64,000 nt of DNA, taken from positions 62,001-126,000 of the forward strand of contig JAGWTR010000002.1 of assembly GCA_028868855.1 (NCBI GenBank), written 5' to 3'. Source of the DNA: Burkholderiales bacterium (GTDB lineage Bacteria; Pseudomonadota; Gammaproteobacteria; Burkholderiales; Burkholderiaceae_C). A program made the position numbers and the translations under genes. The notes below the pieces were generated by a model. That model was not told the DNA's origin. It saw only the letters and a program-made list of their open reading frames with translations, and did no database searches. This document shows positions 19,553 to 29,012 of the stretch, piece by piece (the stretch's first letter is position 1; every line of letters starts with the position of its first letter).

Positions 19553-20938
19553 ATGCAAGTCACTGCTTCCATCTTTAAGGCCTACGACATCCGGGGTATT
19601 GTGGGCAAGACGCTGGACGAAGCGTTGGCAGAGCACCTGGGCCGCGCTTTCGGGACCGAAGCCCTCAAGCTGGGCGAAACGACGGTGGCCATCGGGCGCG
19701 ACGGGCGTTTGTCTGGTCCGAGTCTGTCGGCGTCCTTGATCAAGGGTTTGCGCTCGACCGGGATCAATGTGATTGACCTGGGGGCGGTGACCACCCCCAT
19801 GCTGTATTACGTGGCCGCCACGCGCGGCGATCAGGGCTGCCACAGCGGCATCCAGGTCACGGGTAGTCATAACCCCAAGGACTACAACGGTTTCAAGATG
19901 GTGCTGGCTGGTCGTGCCATTTATGGCGACGACATCCAGGGCTTGCGCCAACGCATCGAAACCGAGGACTACGTTCAGGGCAGCGGCACGGTCCGCGAGT
20001 TGAATATCCTGCCCGAATACACGCAACGCATCGTGGGAGATTGCAAGCTGGCACGCCCCATGAAGATCGTGGTCGATTCGGGCAATGGCATTCCCGGGGC
20101 TTCGGCGCCCGGCATCCTGCGCGCCCTGGGCTGCGAGGTCATCGAGCTGTATTCCGAAGTGAATGGCGATTTTCCCAACCACCACCCGGACCCGTCCAAG
20201 CCTGAAAACCTGGTCGACCTGATCGCTGCGGTCAAGCAGCACGGTGCTGAGCTGGGGCTAGCCTTTGACGGCGATGGCGACCGGCTGGGCGTGGTCACCC
20301 AGGGTGGCAACAACATTTTCCCGGACCGCCAGATCATGCTGTTTGCGCGGGATGTGCTGAGCCGCGTGCCCGGCGGGCAGATCATCTTTGACGTTAAGTG
20401 CAGCCAGCAACTGGCCGTGGCCATTCGTGCTGCGGGTGGCGTGCCGGTGATGTACAAAACCGGTCACTCCCTGGTCAAGGCCAAACTCAAGGAAACCGGC
20501 GCGCCGTTTGCTGGCGAGATGAGCGGTCACATCTTTTTTGCCGAGCGCTGGTATGGCTTTGACGATGCCACCTACACCGCGGGCCGACTGCTGGAAATTC
20601 TGAGCAAGGTGTCCGATCCCAGCGCCGTGCTCAATGCACTGCCCACCAGCCACAGCACGCCTGAGTTGAATGTGGCGTGCGCCGAAGGCGAGCATCACGA
20701 GGTGGTCGAGAAACTGCGCCAGACGGCCACTTTCGAAGGTGCCGAGCTGACCACCATCGATGGCCTGCGTGCCGACTACGCCGATGGCTTTGGGTTGGTG
20801 CGAGCCTCCAACACCACGCCGGTGTTGGTGCTGCGTTTTGAAGGCCAGACGCCCCAGGCGCTGGAGCGCATCCAGAAGCACTTCATGGCGGCGATCCTGG
20901 CCGTCAAGCCCGACGCCCATGTGGGCGCGGGGCACTGA
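19553..20938 (+). CDS. Phosphomannomutase/phosphoglucomutase (AlgC-type)
   Basis: A 461-residue alpha-D-phosphohexomutase that interconverts hexose 6- and 1-phosphates for sugar-nucleotide and surface polysaccharide synthesis. It begins SIFKAYDIRGIVG. It carries the phosphoserine loop TGSHNPKDYNGFK, the metal site DGDGDR, the sugar-binding GEMSGHIFF and the phosphate-binding RASNTTPVL. I use the ATG at 19553, which has AAGGAA in front; the open frame runs 34 codons further but without family sequence. waaA follows after 5 bases, linking the gene to lipopolysaccharide synthesis. Confidence 0.94.
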   Translation: MQVTASIFKAYDIRGIVGKTLDEALAEHLGRAFGTEALKLGETTVAIGRDGRLSGPSLSASLIKGLRSTGINVIDLGAVTTPMLYYVAATRGDQGCHSGIQVTGSHNPKDYNGFKMVLAGRAIYGDDIQGLRQRIETEDYVQGSGTVRELNILPEYTQRIVGDCKLARPMKIVVDSGNGIPGASAPGILRALGCEVIELYSEVNGDFPNHHPDPSKPENLVDLIAAVKQHGAELGLAFDGDGDRLGVVTQGGNNIFPDRQIMLFARDVLSRVPGGQIIFDVKCSQQLAVAIRAAGGVPVMYKTGHSLVKAKLKETGAPFAGEMSGHIFFAERWYGFDDATYTAGRLLEILSKVSDPSAVLNALPTSHSTPELNVACAEGEHHEVVEKLRQTATFEGAELTTIDGLRADYADGFGLVRASNTTPVLVLRFEGQTPQALERIQKHFMAAILAVKPDAHVGAGH

Positions 20939-20943
20939 TCGGC

Positions 20944-22263
20944 GTGCTTAGAACCTGGCTGGCACAGCACGCCTATAGCGCGCTGCTGCGCCTGTTCACG
21001 CCGGCGTATTTCTGGCGGTTGTGGCGGCGTGGGCGTGCAGAGCCGGCTTACCGCCTGCATTGGCCGCAGCGCATGGGGTTTTATGACGCCGCTTACCGGC
21101 GGCAACTGGCCCAGGCGCAAGCGCAGGCCAGGGCGGACAGTGCCCCCCTGGTCTGGATCCATGCGGTCTCGTTGGGCGAAACCCTGGCGGCGCGCCCCTT
21201 GCTGGCCGCCCTGCGCGAGACTTGGCCGGGCATGCGCCTGGTTCTGACGCATGGCACGGCCACGGGCCGCGGGGCCGGACAGGCGCTGCTGCAGGCCGGC
21301 GATGTGCAAACCTGGTTGCCCTATGACACCCCGGGCGCGGTGCGGCGCTTTTTGCGCGCCCATCAGCTGACATTGGGCGTGCTCATGGAAACCGAAATCT
21401 GGCCGAACGTGCAGCGCGAAGCCTCTGCATCTGGCCTGCCCATGGTGCTGGCCAATGCGCGCTTGAGCGCGAAGAGTCTGCGCCAGGCGCTGCGTTTCGC
21501 GTCCTTGCTGCGCCCGGCGGCACAAAGCCTGGCCCTTGCGTTGGCGCAGACGGAGTCCGATGCACAGCGGCTTCGGCAGGCGGGCGTGAACCGGGTCGAG
21601 GTGTGTGGCAGCGTTAAATTTGATTTGACCCCATCCCCTGAGTTGCTGATTCGTGGGCGTGTCTGGGCCACGCGAAGCGATCGGCCCGTGGTGCTGGCGG
21701 CCGTGAGCCGCGAAGGTGAAGAGGCCGAGTTGTTGCAGGTCTGGACACGGTTGGCTGCACCTCCGCGTTTGCTGATCGTGCCTCGGCATCCACAGCGCTT
21801 TGATGATGTGGCCTCCCTGGTTGCGCAGCGAGGCTTGAGCCTGTCCCGGCGCAGCACCTGGGGCGAAGCCGGCCCTGATGATGCGGCCCTGGCTTGTGAT
21901 GTCTGGCTGGGCGACAGCGTGGGGGAGATGCCGGCCTATTACGCGTGTGCCCAGGTTGCTTTGCTGGGGGGTAGTTTTGCGCCGCTGGGCGGCCAGAACC
22001 TCATCGAAGCGGCGGCGTGTGGCTGTCCGCTGATCATGGGGCCGCACACTTTTAATTTTGCGGAGGCGGCGCAGTTGAGCGAGGCGGCCGGTGCGGCGCG
22101 GCGGGTGCAGACCCTGGCGCAAGCCGTGGAGGTGGCCTTGGAGTTGCTGGTCCCGGCCAAACACGACGCCATGGCCGAGCATGCCTTGCAGTTTGCGCAG
22201 CGCCACCGGGGCGCGGCAGCCCGCATGGCTGCGGCCATGAACTCGATCATGAGGGTGCGCTGA
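20944..22263 (+). CDS. waaA: Kdo transferase (3-deoxy-D-manno-octulosonic acid transferase)
   Basis: WaaA adds Kdo from CMP-Kdo to lipid IVA at the inner membrane, starting the LPS core. The 439-residue protein has the N-terminal membrane-associated segment, WIHAVSLGETLAARPLL, VLMETEIWPNV, and the GT-B C-domain motif LLGGSFAPLGGQNLIEAAACGCPLIMGPHTFNF. It starts at a GTG 5 bases behind the mutase stop. It appears to be a single full-length enzyme. Whether it adds one or two Kdo residues cannot be read from the sequence. Confidence 0.95.
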   Translation: MLRTWLAQHAYSALLRLFTPAYFWRLWRRGRAEPAYRLHWPQRMGFYDAAYRRQLAQAQAQARADSAPLVWIHAVSLGETLAARPLLAALRETWPGMRLVLTHGTATGRGAGQALLQAGDVQTWLPYDTPGAVRRFLRAHQLTLGVLMETEIWPNVQREASASGLPMVLANARLSAKSLRQALRFASLLRPAAQSLALALAQTESDAQRLRQAGVNRVEVCGSVKFDLTPSPELLIRGRVWATRSDRPVVLAAVSREGEEAELLQVWTRLAAPPRLLIVPRHPQRFDDVASLVAQRGLSLSRRSTWGEAGPDDAALACDVWLGDSVGEMPAYYACAQVALLGGSFAPLGGQNLIEAAACGCPLIMGPHTFNFAEAAQLSEAAGAARRVQTLAQAVEVALELLVPAKHDAMAEHALQFAQRHRGAAARMAAAMNSIMRVR

Positions 22264-22282
22264 TCGGCCTCAAGGGCCGGGG

Positions 22283-22570
22283 TCAAACTTGCAGCGTTTG
22301 CCACTCGGGGTGGCGTTTCATGTAGATGCGCACATAGCTGCACACGGGGTCGACTTTGAGGGCTTCGCTGCGTGCCCAGCTCAAGGCCGAGTGAACCAGC
22401 GCGGCGGCAATGCCTCGGCCTTCCAGGGAGGATGGGACCACGGTGTGGGTCATGCGGACGACCTGGCCGCTGCGCTCATAGTCGGCCACGCAACGCTGGC
22501 CGTCAACGATGGCTTCGAAGCATTGGGCCTCAGGGCGGTGAATCACGTTCACGGACGATGGGGTACTCAT
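22283..22570 (-). CDS. Small GNAT-fold N-acetyltransferase (YjdJ-like)
   Basis: A 95-residue protein of the short GNAT-like family, with the acetyl-CoA loop VVPSSLEGRGIAAALVHSALSWAR and the C-terminal CSYVRIYMKRHPEWQ. These mini-GNATs have no assigned substrate. The gene is convergent with waaA and 9 bases behind it on the same strand ends the chromate transporter's neighbour region. Confidence 0.9.
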   Translation of the reverse strand: MSTPSSVNVIHRPEAQCFEAIVDGQRCVADYERSGQVVRMTHTVVPSSLEGRGIAAALVHSALSWARSEALKVDPVCSYVRIYMKRHPEWQTLQV

Positions 22571-22579
22571 GGCAAAAGT

Positions 22580-23119
22580 CTATACCCAGCCCAGTGCGCC
22601 CAGCAAGCCGCCGATGGCAATGAGGCCAATGAGTGGAGCCTTAGTTCTCCACACCAGCCAGGCAACGGTGATGCTGAGGCCCAGCGGGCCAGGATGTTGC
22701 ACCGAAGGCGCCAGCAGCCAGCCCGTGGCCAGCAGCAGTCCGACGGTCACGGGCGTCATGCCTGATTGAAATGCACGCACGCCCAGCCAGTGACGGCGCA
22801 CACCCACCCAGCGCGAGGCGGTCAAGGCCAGGGTGGTGGAGGGCAGCATGACCCCCAGCATGCTGCTCAGCGATCCGCCCAGGCCAGCGCTGTACCAACC
22901 GATCAAGGCCACGAACAGCACATTCGGACCGGGCGCAGCCTGCGCCAGCGCGATCGAGTTGGTGAAGTCGGTATCGCTGAGCAGGCCGCCTTCGATGACC
23001 AGGCGCCGGTGCATTTCAGACACGAGCGAAATCGCGCCGCCGACGGACATCAATGACAACTCAAGGAATTGCTCGAACAATTGCCAGCAAATGTGCAGGG
23101 TGGTGTCCATCGCCGTCAT
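22580..23119 (-). CDS. chrA: Chromate transporter, second half-size subunit
   Basis: A 179-residue membrane protein of the CHR family: FLELSLMSVGGAISLVSEMHRRLV, then FTNSIALAQAAPGPNVLFVALIGW, about five to six helices in all. It is one of a pair of half-length CHR proteins (the next gene encodes the other). Its ATG overlaps the stop of the partner by one base (TGATG), so both are likely made together and act as a heterodimer. Half-size CHR pairs export chromate or related oxyanions in some bacteria; the true substrate here is not known. Confidence 0.87.
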   Translation of the reverse strand: MTAMDTTLHICWQLFEQFLELSLMSVGGAISLVSEMHRRLVIEGGLLSDTDFTNSIALAQAAPGPNVLFVALIGWYSAGLGGSLSSMLGVMLPSTTLALTASRWVGVRRHWLGVRAFQSGMTPVTVGLLLATGWLLAPSVQHPGPLGLSITVAWLVWRTKAPLIGLIAIGGLLGALGWV

Positions 23120-23733
23120 CAAGGTGTGCGCCGGCGCCTGAGGGCCGCGTAGGTCAGGACGCAACCGAGGCTGCCCAAGCCCAGCAAGACCCACACCAGC
23201 GGCCAGCGCAGCAGGCCGGTCATGACAAAGGCCACCGCGGCCAGCGCCAGGGCGGCCGGTCCACTCAAAGGGTGGTCTTTCAGCGGAGCCGCCAGACGCA
23301 GCACCGTGCCCACGATCTGGCCGGCGGTCACCGCGGCGATGCCCCCCAGAGCGCCCTGGATCAGGCCGTGCATCGACGAGGCCGGCGGGACTTGCGCGAT
23401 CAGCCAGGCCAGCGTGAGCATCAGCACCATGGGCGCGGCGATCATTCCAGCCAAGGCGGCGCAGGCGCCACGCCACCCGAAAAACCGATCCCCCACCATC
23501 ACCGACAAGTTGCAGACGTTGGCGCCGGGCAGCACCTGCGCACTGCTGAGCAGTTCGACAAACTCGGTGGCCGACAACCAGCGCCGGCGTACGCACAGTT
23601 CATGCTGTGCCACCGCCACCACGCCTCCAAAGCCCTGCAGCGCCAGCAAGGTGAATGCCACGAACACGGCCCACACCGAGGCTGGCCGCTCCAGCGGCGC
23701 CTCGCTCATCCGCACGGGTGGTACTTCAGGCAT
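23119..23733 (-). CDS. chrA: Chromate transporter, first half-size subunit
   Basis: A 204-residue CHR-family membrane protein. FTLLALQGFGGVVAVAQHELCVRRRW and FVELLSSAQVLPGANVCNLSVMVGDRFFGWRG are the CHR signatures. I start at MPEVPPVRMSEAP; a Met 8 residues later is equally possible. It overlaps the upstream thioesterase stop by 8 bases and the downstream half-size partner by one base. Confidence 0.87.
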   Translation of the reverse strand: MPEVPPVRMSEAPLERPASVWAVFVAFTLLALQGFGGVVAVAQHELCVRRRWLSATEFVELLSSAQVLPGANVCNLSVMVGDRFFGWRGACAALAGMIAAPMVLMLTLAWLIAQVPPASSMHGLIQGALGGIAAVTAGQIVGTVLRLAAPLKDHPLSGPAALALAAVAFVMTGLLRWPLVWVLLGLGSLGCVLTYAALRRRRTP

Positions 23734-24556
23734 AGACGGCCACCACCTGATAGCCCAAGGCGGCGAGTTGGCCGTCGGGCGTCCACAGTTGGGCCCGGTC
23801 GTTGGCATAGCCGTCTTCATAGGCGATGGTGTCCTGGTCAAGGCGCCACCAGCCGTTGTGGTCCACCTCGCTCACGGGTCGCAGCTCCAGGGCCCACGAC
23901 ACCGAACTGGCTGCGGCCATGGCCTTGGCCCGTGACAGGACTGGCGGGGGGCCGGCATCGGCAAGCATGATCGTCATCAGTTCGGGATCGACCCCGTCGT
24001 TGTCCTTGAGCCGCACGTGCAGACGCGCCAACCAGCTGTCGCTGCCCGTGAATGGAAAAGCGCCTTCGGCCAACCGCAGGTCCAGGTGTTGCGTGAAGTT
24101 GGGCGTCAGGCCGGGGATGAAGGGCAGGGGCGTGCCCGCCTCAGCCGGCGTTGCGACGGCAGCTTGGACAGGCCGGCGGGTGTCGATCTGCGAGGCACGG
24201 TCAGCCCCAAACACCCCCAGCAAGATGCCGCAGACCTGTTCGGCTCCCTGCGCGTCGGTCTGGCGAAGTTCCGCCTTGATCTGCCGCACATGCTTGCCCT
24301 GGCGCAGCAGCGTGACCTCGACGTGGACGGTGCCCACCCCGACCGGCCCCACAAAATTGGTTTGCAGCGCACGCAAGGGCCAGTCGCTTCCACACACATC
24401 GCGCATGGCCTGAACGGCGAGCGCCGAGAGCAGTCCGCCAAAGGCGGTGCGGCCTTGCATCCAGCCCTCGGTGATGTCAAAACTGACTCGGTGTGCCTGT
24501 TGCCGCCGGGCGATCAGCAGCGCAGAGAGGGAGATGCTTGCAGGATGGACGGACAT
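23726..24556 (-). CDS. Acyl-CoA thioesterase, double hot-dog type
   Basis: A 276-residue protein resembling the thioesterase-like (TesB-related, DUF-type) family. The first hot-dog begins HRVSFDITEGWMQGRTAFGGLLSALAVQAM and contains PLRALQTNFVGPV. The second contains LDLRLAEGAFPF and ends YEDGYANDRAQLWTPDGQLAALGYQVVAVYA. Such proteins hydrolyse acyl-CoA thioesters. Specificity is unknown. It is cotranscribed with the two chromate transporter genes, which appears to be a positional rather than functional link. Confidence 0.83.
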   Translation of the reverse strand: MSVHPASISLSALLIARRQQAHRVSFDITEGWMQGRTAFGGLLSALAVQAMRDVCGSDWPLRALQTNFVGPVGVGTVHVEVTLLRQGKHVRQIKAELRQTDAQGAEQVCGILLGVFGADRASQIDTRRPVQAAVATPAEAGTPLPFIPGLTPNFTQHLDLRLAEGAFPFTGSDSWLARLHVRLKDNDGVDPELMTIMLADAGPPPVLSRAKAMAAASSVSWALELRPVSEVDHNGWWRLDQDTIAYEDGYANDRAQLWTPDGQLAALGYQVVAVYA

Positions 24557-24589
24557 GGAGGTCGACTTCGGCGATTGATGGATTCGCCA

Positions 24590-27500
24590 TTATCGAACGA
24601 CCGTGCTTTTTTCGCTTGGCGTGGCCGGAGTCAGGTGAAACATCGCCTCGATTTGCAGGGGAGGCACCGGGCGGCTGAACAGATAACCCTGCGCGAGGTC
24701 GCACCCCAGTGCGCTCAGGAAGGCTTCCTGGTCGGGCATTTCCACGCCTTCGGCGACCACGATCAGGTTCAGTCCGCGGGCCAGCGAGATCATGGTCTGG
24801 ACCAGTTGCGCATCGCTGCTGTTGCCAGGCAGATCCTGGATGAAACTGCGGTCGATCTTGAGTTGGTGCACGGGGAAGCGCTTGAGGTAGGCCAGAGACG
24901 AATAGCCCGTGCCAAAGTCATCAATGGACAGGGACACCCCCAGCGCGTGCAGCATGTGCAGGAACTTTTCGGCGCCGACACTCGATTCCATCAAGCCGCT
25001 TTCGGTGATCTCCAATTCCAGGCGGTCGGCGGGCAGTCCAGTGCGGTTGAGGATGCGCGAGACGCGCTCGACCACACCGCCACGGCGGATCTCGCTGGGC
25101 GAGAGATTGACAGACAGGCGCCCAAAATCGAGCCCCGCGTCCAGCCAGGCCTTGCCCTGGCGGCAGGCCTCTTGCAGCACCCATTCGCCCAGCGCGACGA
25201 TCATTCCGGTGTCTTCCATCACGGGGATGAATTCGTCCGGGCCAATGGCCGGCATCAGGTCGATGACGCCATCCGGGGCCTTCAGGCGTACCAGGGCTTC
25301 CAGTGCCATTACGCGCCGGTCGGTCAGGCGGACCATGGGTTGATAGTGCAGCACAAACTCGCCGTGTTCAACGGCGCGACGCAGGCGGGTTTCCAGGTGC
25401 AGGCGAGAGGTGGCGTCGGAGGTGAATGACTCGGTGTAGAAGCTGAAGCTGTTGCGGCCCCGGCGCTTGGATTCATACATGGCCGCATCGGCGTCGCGGA
25501 TCAGCTCCGCCGCGTCGGTGCCATCGTCCGGGTACATGGCAATGCCGATGCTGGCGCGCACGTAGACCTGCTGGCCGCCGTCGAGCGTGAAGGGCTGGTT
25601 GAGGGTCTTCAAAATCGCCTGGGCAACATGGGCGGCCTGCTGTGGATGACGCAGGTGTTCCAGCACAAGAATGAACTCATCGCCCCCCAGTCGGCCCAGC
25701 GTGTCTTCTTGCCTCACGCGTTGTTTGAGGCGCTGTGCCACTTGCCGCAACAGGTCGTCCCCAGCGGCGTGGCCCAGGCCGTCGTTGACGGTCTTGAAAT
25801 TGTCCAGGTCCACAAACACCACGCCGACAAGCGTGTGGTGTCTCTGTGCCAGGTTCACCGCATGGGCCAGGCGCTCATGGATCATGGCGCGGTTGGGGAG
25901 CTCGGTCAGGGTGTCGAAGTGCGCCATGTGGGCCAGGCGGGCTTCAGTTTGCTTGAGCTGCGTGATGTCGGTCATCACACACACAAAGTGAGTGGGCTTG
26001 CCCAACGGGTTCTTGACTGCGCTGACCGACAGCTTGGTCATGAATAGTTCGCCGTCTTTGCGTTGGCTCCAGACCTCGCCCTGCCAGCTCAAGTGGGTGC
26101 GCAGCCCTTGCCGGACATCGTTGATGACGTCCAGCGGGTTGTCGGGAAAGAGGAACTCGGGCGTGTGGCCCAGGACGTCTTCTTCGGTGTAGCCGGTGAT
26201 GTCGGTGAACGCCGGGTTGATGGACACCAGCACTTTGTCGCGGTTGAGCACCACCATGCCATCGCGGGTGCTTTCCAGTGCCGCCGCGTGCAGGCGGATG
26301 CGTTCCTCGGTCTGCTCTCGCAGCGATTCGCGGTGCAGGTTGGTCAGGGCAAAGCCGAGGTCGCTGGCCACGTCTTCGAACAGGGCTTTTTCGTCCTGGT
26401 CCTGCGCGTTCAGGTGGGTGTCCAGCAGCAGCAGGTGGCCCATCAGCTGCTGTTCGCGGCGCAACGGAATGATGGCGCAACCGGCCAAGCCCACTTGCAA
26501 TGCGGCATCGGCCCAGGCCGGGCGGTTGGGCACATGGGACAGATCGGCGGTGTGAAAAATGCGCCCGTCAATGATGGACTGGTCAATGGGGCCTTCCCCG
26601 GACAGCTTGGGCCGGTAGCCTTCGAAAGCCTGCACGATGGCGTCCAGATTGCTGCCGCCGGCGATGATTTTGCAGAGCATGGGATTGCCGGTCAGTCCGT
26701 CGTCAGGAATCTCGTCATCCTTGTCTGGCCATTCGCACTGAATCACCCAGGCTTTCTTGAATCGGCCATGTTCCAGCGCGGCGCGACACACATGGGTCAA
26801 CAAGTCGTTCTCGGTCGTGGACCAGACGATGGCCTGGTTGACCTGGCTGAGGAAGTCGTACAGCCGTGTCATGTGGACCAGGCGTTGCTCGGCACGGCGG
26901 CGCGCGGTCACGTCCCAGATCATCCAGACGACGCGGTCGGTGTCGCCCACGGGCGAGCAGCGGCTGTCGAAGTGGCGCTGCCCCCCCAGGATCCGGATGG
27001 GATAGCTCAAGGATTGGGTCTGGCGCGTTTCAAGCGCCTTGGTCAGGGTGCCCATGAACAGCGCCGTGGATGCGGGCGAGAAGAATTTGGAGATGGGCTG
27101 ACCGATCAGTTGCTCACGCGGGCGCCCCAGCAAAGCCGAGGAGTGGTTGCCAAAGATCTCAAGGTAGCGGCCCTCCTTGTCCAGCAGAAAGGCCAGGTCG
27201 GGCACGGCGTCGGCAAAGGCTTGCAATTCCGCTTCACGGCGCAGCAGGGCACGGGTGGCCAACTCGCGCTGTTTGTGTGCTCGGCCGATCAGGGTGAGCA
27301 GCACGCCAGTGACCAGGGCCAGGATGCCCATGTTGATCAGGTCGATGCGCTGTTGCGTGGTGGTTTCCTCTGCCAGGACTATTTGCCATTCGTGCGCGGC
27401 GTACTCGGCCGTCTGATCGGCCTTCTTAAAGGCGGCCAGCAACTGGGGCACTGCGACGGTCTGGGGGTGTTTGATCCGCTGTTCCAGCAGACGCCGCACG

Positions 27501-27955
27501 TTTTCAAGCTGCGCCACCAGTGTTTGCATGGCCGGGTGCAGCGATGGTGTCGCGGTTTGCAGCAATTGCGTGGCCAGTGCCACGGCGTTATCCAGGGGGG
27601 GCTGTGCGTCTTCGGCGGCAGCCGGGTCGACCTGGTTCTGCCGCTGTTCGGCCAGCCATTGGCTGCGTTGTGATTGCAGGCGGGCCTGAGCCAGGACGGT
27701 GTCAAACGCGTGGCTGCGCACTTGCAGCTCACGCCAGCTGTGGTGGGACCACGCCATCAGACCCACGCAAATGGCCGCCAGCGCCGCCACCGCCAGCGCC
27801 AGTGGCCCAAAACGGCCCAAGGCAGGCATGGGCAGCGAGTTGCCTGTCGGTGTGGATGAGTTGGAGAGGGTCGCGTTCACACTGTTATGGTCGAGGATCA
27901 AGCATCGCAGCTTAGGTGAAAAATGCCGCCATCGGCGATCATCCAGAATGGCCAT
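24590..27955 (-). CDS. PAS/GAF/PAS-GGDEF-EAL membrane signalling protein
   Basis: A 1,121-residue cyclic-di-GMP protein. Two transmembrane helices (about 53-70 and 208-225) flank a periplasmic sensor region of about 135 residues. A PAS domain (about 245-360), a GAF domain (about 375-545) and a second PAS domain (about 555-675) follow, then GGDEF (about 680-845, with intact GRLGGDEF and the inhibitory-site region before it) and EAL (about 855-1110, with ALEALVRL, NLSPSEI, ELEITESGLM, DDFGTGYSSLAYL and VAEGVE). Both catalytic domains look intact, so synthesis, hydrolysis or both are possible. The start is uncertain: I use the ATG with AAGGGGG 8 bases before it; a GTG 13 codons earlier and an ATG at 27829 are alternatives. 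Confidence 0.9.
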   Translation of the reverse strand: MAILDDRRWRHFSPKLRCLILDHNSVNATLSNSSTPTGNSLPMPALGRFGPLALAVAALAAICVGLMAWSHHSWRELQVRSHAFDTVLAQARLQSQRSQWLAEQRQNQVDPAAAEDAQPPLDNAVALATQLLQTATPSLHPAMQTLVAQLENVRRLLEQRIKHPQTVAVPQLLAAFKKADQTAEYAAHEWQIVLAEETTTQQRIDLINMGILALVTGVLLTLIGRAHKQRELATRALLRREAELQAFADAVPDLAFLLDKEGRYLEIFGNHSSALLGRPREQLIGQPISKFFSPASTALFMGTLTKALETRQTQSLSYPIRILGGQRHFDSRCSPVGDTDRVVWMIWDVTARRRAEQRLVHMTRLYDFLSQVNQAIVWSTTENDLLTHVCRAALEHGRFKKAWVIQCEWPDKDDEIPDDGLTGNPMLCKIIAGGSNLDAIVQAFEGYRPKLSGEGPIDQSIIDGRIFHTADLSHVPNRPAWADAALQVGLAGCAIIPLRREQQLMGHLLLLDTHLNAQDQDEKALFEDVASDLGFALTNLHRESLREQTEERIRLHAAALESTRDGMVVLNRDKVLVSINPAFTDITGYTEEDVLGHTPEFLFPDNPLDVINDVRQGLRTHLSWQGEVWSQRKDGELFMTKLSVSAVKNPLGKPTHFVCVMTDITQLKQTEARLAHMAHFDTLTELPNRAMIHERLAHAVNLAQRHHTLVGVVFVDLDNFKTVNDGLGHAAGDDLLRQVAQRLKQRVRQEDTLGRLGGDEFILVLEHLRHPQQAAHVAQAILKTLNQPFTLDGGQQVYVRASIGIAMYPDDGTDAAELIRDADAAMYESKRRGRNSFSFYTESFTSDATSRLHLETRLRRAVEHGEFVLHYQPMVRLTDRRVMALEALVRLKAPDGVIDLMPAIGPDEFIPVMEDTGMIVALGEWVLQEACRQGKAWLDAGLDFGRLSVNLSPSEIRRGGVVERVSRILNRTGLPADRLELEITESGLMESSVGAEKFLHMLHALGVSLSIDDFGTGYSSLAYLKRFPVHQLKIDRSFIQDLPGNSSDAQLVQTMISLARGLNLIVVAEGVEMPDQEAFLSALGCDLAQGYLFSRPVPPLQIEAMFHLTPATPSEKSTVVR

Positions 27956-28008
27956 GCCGAACACCCCCTTAGCCGAGGGTCTGCTGCCGTGCACAACTTC
28001 ACGAAATC

Positions 28009-28956
28009 ATGACGGATCAAGCTGTTTATTCGCCACTTTATGCGGCACGCTCGCATTTTGTGGAGGCCCGGGGTTTGCGCCACCACATGCTGGTCTGGGG
28101 CGATCTGGCCATGGCCACGCCCGAGCAGCCCTTGCTGGTGCTGGCCCATGGCTGGATGGACGTGGGCGCCTCGTTCCAGTTCATGGTGGACGCTTTGCGG
28201 CAAATGCCCGGTTGGGGCACGCGCCCCATCGTCGCCATTGACTGGCGTGGCTTTGGGCAGACCGACACACCTGCCGGTGACCGCTACTTCTCGGCCGATT
28301 ACTTGGGCGACCTGGACGCCATCTTGGACGACTTGGCGCCCCAGCATGCGGTGGATCTGTTGGGCCACAGCATGGGCGGCAATGCCGTCATGCTGTATGC
28401 CGCCGTGCGGCCCCAGCGCATTCGCTGCTTGATCAATCTGGAGGGCTTTGGGATGCCTTCGACCAAGCCCAGCGAGGCCCCGGGCCGCTACATCAAATGG
28501 CTGGATGAACTCAAAAAACCATCCCGACTGAAGGACTATGACAGCCTGGAAGGCGTGGCCAAACGCTTGCAGGCGACCAATCCGCGCCTTCGGGCCGACT
28601 TTGCCCGCTGGCTGGCGCAAAGCTGGGCGCGCCAGGAAGGCGGACGCTGGGTCATCAATGCCGACCCGGCTCATAAACGGCCCCAGCCATTTCTGTACCA
28701 CGTGGACGAGGTGCAGGAGTTCCTCAAGCGAATCACCATGCCCGTGTTGTTTGTCGAGGCGGCCCAGACTTTGTACTTCATGTTCTTTAATGGGCAGTAT
28801 TCGCGCGAAGAGTTCCTGCGGCGCGTGGCCGTGGTGCCTGACTTTCGTCTGGAAACCATCCAGGAGGCCGGGCACATGCTGCACCACGATCAGCCTGCGG
28901 AACTGGCCGCCCATATCGCCAAATTCCTGGATCGGGCATCCATGGGCGGCGCATGA
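28009..28956 (+). CDS. Alpha/beta hydrolase
   Basis: A 315-residue alpha/beta-hydrolase-fold protein. VLAHGWMDVGASFQFMVDAL gives the oxyanion-hole segment, DWRGFGQTDTPAGDRYFSADYLGDL follows, and the nucleophile elbow is LLGHSMGGNAV with Ser intact. The acid (about 250) and the GHMLHHDQP histidine near the C-terminus complete the triad. There is no signal peptide, so it is cytoplasmic. The substrate is unknown. It is divergent from the GGDEF/EAL gene and 56 bases before prfB. Confidence 0.88.
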   Translation: MTDQAVYSPLYAARSHFVEARGLRHHMLVWGDLAMATPEQPLLVLAHGWMDVGASFQFMVDALRQMPGWGTRPIVAIDWRGFGQTDTPAGDRYFSADYLGDLDAILDDLAPQHAVDLLGHSMGGNAVMLYAAVRPQRIRCLINLEGFGMPSTKPSEAPGRYIKWLDELKKPSRLKDYDSLEGVAKRLQATNPRLRADFARWLAQSWARQEGGRWVINADPAHKRPQPFLYHVDEVQEFLKRITMPVLFVEAAQTLYFMFFNGQYSREEFLRRVAVVPDFRLETIQEAGHMLHHDQPAELAAHIAKFLDRASMGGA

Positions 28957-29012
28957 GAAAATGCGCTTTATTGGGCGCCTTGGGCGCCATTTGACTCTTT
29001 GCAGGAATCTCC

